Shown: positions 1 to 5,255 of the stretch, piece after piece
Numbering within the stretch: the stretch's first letter is position 1
Layout: every line of letters begins with the position of its first letter
Assembly: GCA_934371475.1 (NCBI GenBank)
Contig: CAKRNX010000124.1
Coordinates: 1-6,649 of the forward strand
DNA from: an uncultured Lachnospiraceae bacterium
Lineage (GTDB): Bacteria; Bacillota; Clostridia; Lachnospirales; Lachnospiraceae
Reading direction: 5' to 3'
Length of the DNA: 6,649 bases
The notes under the pieces: model-generated
The model's input: only the letters and a program-made list of their open reading frames with translations
Database searches by the model: none
What the model was told of the DNA's origin: nothing
Program-made: the position numbers and the translations under genes

Positions 1-84
1 CATCAAAAGCATACTCGTTGAAGTAGGAATGAAACATAGAAGTTTATAACTTTTTATAAGTTTTCAGTAACGGAAAGCTAATAT

Positions 85-576
85 ATGGAAATCAGAAAAG
101 TAAAAGCAGAAGAAATAGACAGAGTGATGGAGATCTATGCATATGCCAGGAAATTTCAGGCAGAACACGGGAACCCAAATCAATGGACGGGCGGCTATCC
201 GCAGAGAGAGATTGTGGAGAGGGATCAGGAAAATGGAGAGCTTTACTGTGTGACGCCGGACGGAGATCAAGGGACGATCTGTGGCGTATTCATGTTTTCC
301 GGACATCCGGAGCCGGATTATACTGTAATAGAAGGACATTGGAAAAATCAGGAACCGTACAGTGTGATTCACCGGGTAGCGTCGGACGGTACGCACCGAG
401 GTGTGGGGAAAGCCTGCATTGACTGGGCGTTTTCCCGGCATGCCAATTTGAAGATGGATACGCATGAGGATAATACAGTCATGCAAAATATGCTGATAAA
501 AAATGGATTTACATACTGCGGCGTTGTGCATATCCGGGGTGGAGAGACAAGGCTGGCTTATCAGAAAACACGTTGA
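85..576 (+). CDS. GNAT family N-acetyltransferase
   Basis: This 163-residue protein has the size and layout of a single-domain GNAT acetyltransferase, which moves the acetyl group of acetyl-CoA to an amine; the substrate cannot be told from sequence. It is expected to be cytosolic: no signal peptide or membrane segment is visible. The N-terminus (MEIRKVKAEEIDRVMEIY) is the usual beta1-alpha1 start of the fold. The acetyl-CoA pyrophosphate loop is seen as IHRVASDGTHRGVGKAC at about residues 95-111, a variant of the R/Q-x-x-G-x-G/A motif. The later MDTHEDNTVMQNMLIKNGF (about 124-142) matches motif B, where these enzymes typically have an N...M...L...GF pattern. The start is ATG 85, preceded by a weak Shine-Dalgarno (GGAAAG, 72-77). 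No confident promoter or terminator is visible for it; the gene stands alone before a riboswitch. The fold is well supported; the substrate is unknown. Confidence 0.87.
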   Translation: MEIRKVKAEEIDRVMEIYAYARKFQAEHGNPNQWTGGYPQREIVERDQENGELYCVTPDGDQGTICGVFMFSGHPEPDYTVIEGHWKNQEPYSVIHRVASDGTHRGVGKACIDWAFSRHANLKMDTHEDNTVMQNMLIKNGFTYCGVVHIRGGETRLAYQKTR

Positions 577-614
577 AGCGTTGAATGCGCTAATCAGGAT
601 AAGAAGAAATCCAA

Positions 615-783
615 AAATCATGGTAAAATAAAGTCAAATTGAAAATTTAATAAATAGAACGGGGAATCCGGTGTAAAACCGGAACAGTCACCTCTACTGT
701 GACGCAGACGAAAAAACCGATCCATTGGGCATACTGAGAAGGGGTTTTGGAGAATGAAGCGAAGTCAGGATATCCGTTGCAAT
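615..783 (+). ncRNA. Cobalamin (B12) riboswitch aptamer
   Basis: The segment carries the conserved core of the cobalamin riboswitch family (Rfam RF00174). GGGGAATCCGGTGTAAAACC (661-680) matches the conserved GGGAA-tccGGTG-aa-CCGG block, with the CCGG/CCGG helix visible. It is followed by ACAGTCACCTCTACTGTGAC (684-703), matching the conserved helix ending in CTGTgac. A GAGAAGGGG block is at 736-744, AATGAAGC at 753-760, and the 3-prime B12 box AGTCAGGATATCC at 763-775 (consensus AGCCAGGAGACC). A GGT near 622-624 may be the 5-prime conserved GGT. The ends are approximate because helix P1 is weak. The unusual point is what follows: no B12 transport, synthesis or B12-alternative gene lies downstream, only a folded non-coding stretch and then a kinase-like gene with its own promoter. 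No clear promoter for the riboswitch was found. Confidence 0.88.
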
Positions 784-815
784 CTATTTTTGGGATGAAA
801 AGATAGACTTTTTTT
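783..815 (+). terminator. Weak terminator hairpin behind the B12 aptamer
   Basis: TCTATTTTT (783-791) pairs with AAAGATAGA (799-807), giving nine pairs with one G-U, a 7-base loop, then C and seven T (809-815). The stem is AU-rich, so termination may be inefficient. Its left arm overlaps ATTTTTGG (786-793), which is exactly complementary to CCAAAAAT (611-618) in front of the aptamer. The two pairings exclude each other, which is the arrangement expected of a transcription-attenuating expression platform. Whether B12 promotes or prevents termination cannot be read from this. Confidence 0.5.
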
Positions 816-820
816 GATCT

Positions 821-968
821 TTTTTTATTTCACAGGAAATTGCGTCCTGTGAAATAAAAGCCTCCGGCATGATGCACAGCTCGCAGAGAAGAAGCCTGCT
901 CGCGCGCGGAACAAAAGCTGTGCTGCCGAAGTTGTAGCCCGCGGGGTGTACGAAGCACACTTTTGTTC
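821..968. repeat. Structured repeat-like non-coding element
   Basis: The segment starts with a perfect 15-bp inverted repeat (823-837 with 845-859, loop AATTGCG). GC-rich nested pairings follow: GCACAGCT (874-881) with AGCTGTGC (916-923), flanked by CGGC (865-868) and GCCG (925-928); GAACAAAAG (909-917) with CTTTTGTTC (960-968); and the palindrome CCCGCGGG (938-945). The 874/916 and 909/960 pairings overlap and are alternatives. Composition (CGCGCGCGG at 901-909) is unlike the AT-rich flanks. A short plus ORF (869-937) and a 79-codon minus ORF (784-1023) cross it, but neither has a good ribosome site or resembles a family. I have a faint, unverified impression that similar sequence recurs between genes in Lachnospiraceae. 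It may be a non-autonomous mobile repeat or a structured RNA; copy number would decide. Confidence 0.5.
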
Positions 969-1112
969 TTACTCCTGTTTTATGAAAATATTTCTGCTTT
1001 TTCTGTACGCTTATTATAAGCACATCATTTGTAGATACGCAATGAGATTTTGACGTTGAATAATTCCAATTTAAATGACGAACAGTTTTTACGCATCATT
1101 CAGTCCTTTTTT

Positions 1113-1142
1113 CTGGCAAAATGCATAAAAAAATGATATAAT
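1113..1142 (+). promoter_or_regulatory. Extended -10 promoter for the kinase-like gene
   Basis: TGATATAAT (1134-1142) is a consensus TATAAT with the TG of an extended -10. A partial -35 (CTGGCA, 1113-1118) stands 18 bases upstream. Transcription should start near 1149-1150, giving a leader of about 40 bases. It lies downstream of the B12 riboswitch, so the kinase-like gene need not be under riboswitch control. Confidence 0.72.
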
Positions 1143-1187
1143 ACAAACAATAGAAGTCTGTTTCGCAGGCGGGAGAAGGAGGGCAAG

Positions 1188-1805
1188 ATGATGGCAGATA
1201 ATATGATTATTACAATAGGAAGACAGTTTGGCAGCGGCGGACATGAAGTAGGCAGAAGGCTGGCAAAAGAGCTGGGGATCAAACTGTATGATAAAGAGCT
1301 TCTGAAACTGGTGGCAGAAGAGAGCGGTATCTGTGAGAAGGTGCTGGAGCATTATGATGAGAAGCCGACCAACAGCCTGCTGTACTCGATTGTAATGGAT
1401 GTGTATCCTTCTATGAACTATGTGGGAACGACGCTGAATCAGCAGATCTATCAGGCACAGTACGATGCAGTGAGAAAGTTAGGAGACGGCGAGCCCTGCG
1501 TGATTGTAGGCCGGGGAGCTGATTATATTCTGCGTGACCATCCCCATCTGACAACGGTATTTGTGCATGCAAGCATGGAGTTCAGGATTGCCCGTGTGAC
1601 GGAGTTTGAACATATTTCCGAGTCTAAAGCCAGAGATATGATTCTCAAAGCAGATAAAAAGAGAGCCAGCTTCTATAATTTCCAGACAGAGAAAAAATGG
1701 GGAGTAGCTTCCAGCTACAATCTTTCCGTTGATACCAGCGATCTGGGGATCGACAATGCGATTGAGCTAATTAAGACATATGCAAGGATGAAACACGATC
1801 TGTAG
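1188..1805 (+). CDS. Cytidylate kinase-like family protein
   Basis: The 205-residue protein matches the cytidylate kinase-like family (Pfam Cytidylate_kin2 type), a P-loop-like relative of CMP kinase. It is probably a cytosolic nucleotide-binding protein, but phosphorylation of CMP is not established for this branch. Visible signatures are IITIGRQFGSGGHEVGRRLA (residues 7-26), the YDKELL segment (34-39), IVGRGADYIL (106-115), which is typical of the family, ADKKRASFYN (155-164) in the lid region, and a C-terminal VDTSDLGID (181-189). In GSGGHEVG the glycine at 18 stands where the P-loop lysine of true CMP kinases sits. The ribosome site AGGAGG (1177-1182) lies 5 bases before ATG 1188 and 8 before the in-frame ATG 1191; either could be used. 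It is probably transcribed alone from the promoter at 1113-1142; no clear terminator follows. Family certain, reaction uncertain. Confidence 0.9.
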   Translation: MMADNMIITIGRQFGSGGHEVGRRLAKELGIKLYDKELLKLVAEESGICEKVLEHYDEKPTNSLLYSIVMDVYPSMNYVGTTLNQQIYQAQYDAVRKLGDGEPCVIVGRGADYILRDHPHLTTVFVHASMEFRIARVTEFEHISESKARDMILKADKKRASFYNFQTEKKWGVASSYNLSVDTSDLGIDNAIELIKTYARMKHDL

Positions 1806-1888
1806 GTTCACGAGTCAGATATTTGATATCATGCAAAGTCTTAAGCAAGGCGCATATTGCAATAGTGAGTAAAATTTGCAGAATATAT

Positions 1889-1918
1889 TTGATCTTGTTT
1901 TGTCAGATGGGTTATAAT
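1889..1918 (+). promoter_or_regulatory. Sigma-A-type promoter for the DUF362 gene
   Basis: TTGATC (1889-1894) and a perfect TATAAT (1913-1918) are separated by 18 bases. The start of transcription would fall near 1925, leaving a leader of about 34 bases before ATG 1959. This suggests the DUF362 gene is expressed independently of the kinase-like gene upstream. Confidence 0.7.
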
Positions 1919-1958
1919 GCAGACTGTGAACACGTTTTAAACAGGAGGAGATGACAGC

Positions 1959-3089
1959 ATGGAAAAATCTAAAGTATACTTTACCGACATGCGGACAAGA
2001 AACGGGGAAACCCTTCCAATGAAACTGAAGAGACTGATTAGGACGGCGGGGATTGATCAGATTGATTTCAAAAATCATTTTGTAGCAATCAAGATCCATT
2101 TCGGTGAGCCGGGCAATCTGGCTTATCTTCGTCCGAACTACGCCAAAGCTGTAGTAGACGTAGTCAAAGAACTGGGCGGAAAGCCATTCCTGACTGACTG
2201 TAATACGCTGTATGTGGGTGGCAGAAAGAATGCGCTGGAGCATATGGATGCAGCTTATGAGAATGGATTTTCTCCGTTTTCCACAGGATGTCATGTAATT
2301 ATCGCCGATGGTCTGAAGGGAACAGATGAGGCGCTTGTACCGGTAGAAGGTGGTACATACGTAAAAGAAGCAAAGATTGGCCAGGCGTTGATGGATGCGG
2401 ATATTGTGATTTCCCTGACTCATTTTAAAGGACATGAGGCAGCAGGATTTGGCGGATCATTAAAGAATCTTGGTATGGGCGGCGGATCCAGAGCCGGCAA
2501 GATGGAGATGCACAGCGCAGGCAAACCTCATGTGGATCAGGAACTCTGTGTGGGCTGCGGCAAGTGTATCAAGATCTGTGCGCACGATGCGCCGTCTATT
2601 ACAGATCATAAGGCTTCCATCGATCATGACAAATGTGTAGGCTGCGGCAGATGTATCGGTGTCTGTCCCAGAGATGCGGTACAGCCGGATTTTGATGAGG
2701 CCAACGATGTAATGAACTGCAAGATCGCCGAGTACAGCAAGGCTGTCTGCGCCGGAAGACCTAACTTCCATATCAATATGGTGGTAGATGTTTCCCCGCA
2801 GTGCGACTGCCATGCAGAGAACGATGCGGCAATCATCCCGAACGTAGGTATGTTTGCTTCCTTCGATCCGGTAGCGCTGGATATGGCATGTGTGGATGCG
2901 GTCAATGCGCAGACTCCGATTGCGAACAGCCAGCTGGGTGAGCATATAAAGTCATGTGGCTGCGGCCATGATCATGACCATGAAGATTACTTCAAGGCAG
3001 TGGGACCGGATACCAACTGGAGATCCGCGATCGACCATGCGGAGAAGATTGGACTGGGCACTTCTCAGTATGAGCTGATTACGATCTGA
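1959..3089 (+). CDS. DUF362 protein with two 4Fe-4S motifs
   Basis: This 376-residue protein belongs to the DUF362 group with a ferredoxin-like insert. No reaction is established for the family; an electron-transfer or iron-sulfur role is inferred. The DUF362 part begins near residue 40 (VAIKIHFGEPGN, LRPNYAKAVVD) and includes FLTDCNTLY (77-85), DIVISLTHFKGHEAAGFGGS (148-167) and LKNLGMGGGSRAGK. Two cluster motifs follow: C197-C200-C203-C207 and C226-C229-C232-C236, the second ending in the usual CP, the first in CA. The C-terminal half resumes DUF362 with DVSPQCDCH (277-285) and GMFASFDPVALDMACVD (297-313). A further Cys/His cluster, SCGCGHDHDH (332-341), could bind metal. No signal peptide or membrane segment is visible. 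ATG 1959 is set by AGGAGG at 1943-1948, 10 bases upstream. It is convergent with pyrG. Confidence 0.92.
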   Translation: MEKSKVYFTDMRTRNGETLPMKLKRLIRTAGIDQIDFKNHFVAIKIHFGEPGNLAYLRPNYAKAVVDVVKELGGKPFLTDCNTLYVGGRKNALEHMDAAYENGFSPFSTGCHVIIADGLKGTDEALVPVEGGTYVKEAKIGQALMDADIVISLTHFKGHEAAGFGGSLKNLGMGGGSRAGKMEMHSAGKPHVDQELCVGCGKCIKICAHDAPSITDHKASIDHDKCVGCGRCIGVCPRDAVQPDFDEANDVMNCKIAEYSKAVCAGRPNFHINMVVDVSPQCDCHAENDAAIIPNVGMFASFDPVALDMACVDAVNAQTPIANSQLGEHIKSCGCGHDHDHEDYFKAVGPDTNWRSAIDHAEKIGLGTSQYELITI

Positions 3090-3200
3090 TCACAGAAGAT
3101 GGCAGACCGAATGGCACAGATTGAGGAAAGCTCCGGATTTTTCCGTCATTGCGCAGGCACAGGCGGGGAGAGAACCTTTAATATAGTAATCATGTAAAGA

Positions 3201-3271
3201 AACAGGCACAGATTTTCTTTTCTGTATAGTTGCGGATGCAAACGTATAGAAAGTAAAAATCTGTGCCTGTT
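3201..3271. repeat. 16-bp inverted repeat between convergent genes
   Basis: AACAGGCACAGATTTT (3201-3216) is perfectly complementary to 3256-3271, with a 39-base loop that can pair further (TTGC/GCAA at its tip and an imperfect CTTTTCT/AGAAAG). It lies after the DUF362 stop and 21 bases beyond the pyrG stop, so it would form at the 3-prime end of both transcripts and is a candidate bidirectional terminator. The T and A runs lie on the loop side and no long T tract follows the stem on either strand, so it is not a textbook intrinsic terminator; an RNA-stability element or a repeat copy is also possible. Confidence 0.6.
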
Positions 3272-3292
3272 ATGTTGTTAAAACGGCTAAAT

Positions 3293-4903
3293 TTAGCGGT
3301 TCTCTTTATGCTCCAGAGATGCCTCTACAAAGCCGCGGAACAGCGGATGCGGACGGTTCGGTCTGGATTTGAGTTCCGGATGAGCCTGTGTGCCGATGTA
3401 GAACGGATGATCCTTCAGTTCAATCATTTCTACAATACGGCCGTCGGGAGAGAGTCCGGAGAGTGTCAGCCCGTTTTCGGTCAGCGCCTTGCGGTAATCA
3501 TTGTTTACTTCGTAGCGGTGGCGGTGGCGCTCCTCAATGTGATCTGTGCCATAGAGCTGACATGCCTTCGTAGTCGGATCGAGTACGCACGGATAGGAGC
3601 CGAGACGCAGTGTTCCGCCGATATCTTCGATACCGTTCTGATCCGGCATCAGCGCGATGACCGGATGTGTGGTCAGCGGATCCAGCTCAATACTGTGAGC
3701 ATCATTGTAACCAACCACATGACGGGCATATTCTACAATTGACAGCTGCATACCGAGACACAGACCCAAGAACGGAACCTTATTTTCTCTTGCATAGCGG
3801 ATGGACACGATCATTCCCTCAATGCCGCGGTCGCCGAAGCCGCCGGGAACCAGGATACCGTCCACATCGGACAGTTTTTCAGCAGCATTTTCTTCAGTGA
3901 TTTCTTCTGAGTCGATCCATTTGATATGCACAGTAGCGCGGGCTGCGATACCGCCGTGTTTGAGCGCTTCCACCACACTGATATAGGCATCGTGCAGCTG
4001 GGTGTATTTACCGACGAGTGCAACCGTCACGTCCTTGGTAGGATTGCGCAGCGCGTCAACCATGGAAATCCAGTCGGCAAGATCCGGTTCCGGACAGTTC
4101 AGATGGAGACATTCACATGCAACCTGAGCCAGCTGCTCTTTCTCCATGGCGAGAGGGGCCTCATACAGATATTTTACGTCCAGATTCTGCAGTACATGGC
4201 TGTTTGGTACATTACAGAAGAGGGCGATCTTGTCTTTCAGCTGCTGTCCCAGAGGATATTCGGAACGGCAGACGATGATATCCGGCTGGATGCCCATGCT
4301 CTGGAGTTCCTTTACGCTGGCCTGAGTAGGCTTGGTTTTCATCTCACCGGAAGCCTTCAGATACGGGATCAGAGTGACATGGATCAGGATTGCGTTTTCG
4401 TGGCCGATGTCATGCTGGAACTGCCGGATGGACTCCAGAAACGGCTGGCTTTCGATATCACCTACCGTACCGCCTACTTCGATGATGGCAATACTGGTGT
4501 CGTCGGAAGTGAAGTCTCTGTGAAAACGGCTCTTGATTTCATTTGTAATATGAGGAATTACCTGCACGGTTCCTCCGCCATAGTCTCCGCGGCGTTCTTT
4601 GTGCAGGACAGACCAGTAAATTTTTCCGGTTGTCACATTGGAGTTTTTTGTCAGGCTTTCATCGATAAAGCGTTCGTAATGCCCCAGATCAAGATCCGTC
4701 TCAGCGCCGTCGTCAGTGACGAACACTTCTCCGTGCTGGATGGGATTCATGGTTCCCGGATCAATATTGATATAAGGATCAAATTTCTGCATGGTGACTT
4801 TGTAACCGCGGGCTTTCAGCAGACGTCCCAGAGATGCAGCTGTGATGCCTTTTCCAAGGCCTGAGACAACGCCGCCGGTTACGAATACGTATTTTACTGG
4901 CAT
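3293..4903 (-). CDS. pyrG: CTP synthase (glutamine-hydrolysing)
   Basis: The 536-residue protein is a full-length CTP synthase, which makes CTP from UTP, ATP and glutamine, the last step of de novo CTP synthesis in the cytosol. The synthetase domain opens with VKYVFVTGGVVSGLGKG (residues 3-19; P-loop K18). It continues with FDPYINIDPGTMNPIQHGEV, the Mg-binding region ETDLDLGHYERF (D72) and IIEVGGTVGDIES (E142). The class I glutamine amidotransferase domain (from about 295) shows the oxyanion segment PGGFGDRG (353-360), nucleophile C382 in GLCLGMQ, and H508/E510 in AHPE. All key residues are present. The start is ATG with A at 4903, preceded by AGGAGG (4910-4915) at 6 bases. An in-frame ATG at 4951 would overlap the -10 box and add residues foreign to the family, so it is rejected. 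The gene is convergent with the DUF362 gene and divergent from ftsH. Confidence 0.98.
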   Translation of the reverse strand: MPVKYVFVTGGVVSGLGKGITAASLGRLLKARGYKVTMQKFDPYINIDPGTMNPIQHGEVFVTDDGAETDLDLGHYERFIDESLTKNSNVTTGKIYWSVLHKERRGDYGGGTVQVIPHITNEIKSRFHRDFTSDDTSIAIIEVGGTVGDIESQPFLESIRQFQHDIGHENAILIHVTLIPYLKASGEMKTKPTQASVKELQSMGIQPDIIVCRSEYPLGQQLKDKIALFCNVPNSHVLQNLDVKYLYEAPLAMEKEQLAQVACECLHLNCPEPDLADWISMVDALRNPTKDVTVALVGKYTQLHDAYISVVEALKHGGIAARATVHIKWIDSEEITEENAAEKLSDVDGILVPGGFGDRGIEGMIVSIRYARENKVPFLGLCLGMQLSIVEYARHVVGYNDAHSIELDPLTTHPVIALMPDQNGIEDIGGTLRLGSYPCVLDPTTKACQLYGTDHIEERHRHRYEVNNDYRKALTENGLTLSGLSPDGRIVEMIELKDHPFYIGTQAHPELKSRPNRPHPLFRGFVEASLEHKENR

Positions 4904-4942
4904 AACTTTCCTCCTTTTAAAACTTGAATCTTGAATTATGAT

Positions 4943-4948
4943 ATTATA
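4943..4948 (-). promoter_or_regulatory. pyrG -10 box
   Basis: On the minus strand a perfect TATAAT lies 39 bases before the pyrG start codon. No good -35 is found at 16-18 bases (TAGATT at 17). The initial transcribed region contains the tandem repeat ATTCAAG-ATTCAAG (4923-4936). A second TATAAT at 5003-5008 is further away and also lacks a good -35. Confidence 0.55.
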
Positions 4949-5061
4949 CAACCATTGTTTTAAGAAATCTACGGGTAATTTTCGGTTTTGGGCAAAAAAT
5001 TAATTATATAAAGTCGATTGCGGTATCGAAAGATTTAATCTCACCTGTGCTTGCACGATGG

Positions 5062-5136
5062 TTAGGATGGACCTTTTGACACGCCCCATATGATCCTAAA
5101 AGTGGAGCGTAAACTTCACGATATGCGAATATGGGG
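5062..5136 (+). other. Compact pairing region, possible pseudoknotted RNA
   Basis: Three pairings are seen: TTAGGAT (5062-5068) with ATCCTAA (5093-5099), CCCCATAT (5084-5091) with ATATGGGG (5129-5136), and GTGGAG (5102-5107) with CTTCAC (5114-5119, one G-U). The first two cross, so they would form a pseudoknot or be alternatives. The G-U pair becomes an A-C mismatch on the other strand, a slight hint that the plus strand is the RNA. The ftsH promoter lies downstream, so this is not in that leader. I do not recognise a known riboswitch here. The rest of the 352-base gap is AT-rich and holds the two gene promoters. Confidence 0.35.
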
Positions 5137-5181
5137 GGCGCATGTTAAGAAAACATTTATAATTTATTTTTAAAGGTAGTA

Positions 5182-5210
5182 TTGATTTATGGAAATCCTA
5201 TATTTATAAT
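5182..5210 (+). promoter_or_regulatory. Sigma-A-type promoter for ftsH
   Basis: TTGATT (5182-5187) and perfect TATAAT (5205-5210) are spaced by 17 bases, a near-consensus vegetative promoter. Transcription should start near 5217, giving a leader of about 39 bases before ATG 5256. Confidence 0.8.
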
Positions 5211-5255
5211 AAGAACACATGATGGAGACACAGGATCATGTAGTAGGAGGAAAAC

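Noticed and set aside
1..84. Promoter or terminator in front of the acetyltransferase gene
   Set aside because: TTGAAG (18-23) has no -10 at a normal distance, and AACTTTTTATAAGTT is too short and weak a hairpin to call.
64..621. 185-codon minus-strand open frame over the acetyltransferase gene
   Set aside because: It is antisense to the GNAT coding region, which has recognisable motifs; no supporting signals.
869..937. 22-codon plus-strand ORF (double ATG start) behind the B12 riboswitch
   Set aside because: It would be an attractive riboswitch target, but there is no ribosome site before it and it lies inside strongly folded sequence.
784..1023. 79-codon open frame on the minus strand across the structured element
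   Set aside because: No good Shine-Dalgarno or promoter, low-complexity ends, and it is made of the inverted-repeat sequence; it is more likely a by-product of the repeat.
3926..4864. 312-codon open frame on the plus strand
   Set aside because: It lies wholly antisense to pyrG, whose protein shows every CTP synthase motif; the antisense product resembles no family and has no ribosome site.
4904..4950. CTP-responsive reiterative-initiation attenuator of the B. subtilis pyrG type
   Set aside because: The predicted start region is A/T-rich without a GGG run, and there is no hairpin with a T tract in the short leader.
4904..4951. N-terminal extension of pyrG to an upstream ATG at 4951
   Set aside because: It would overlap the -10 box, has no ribosome site, and CTP synthases start at the MPVKYVFVTGG position used here.
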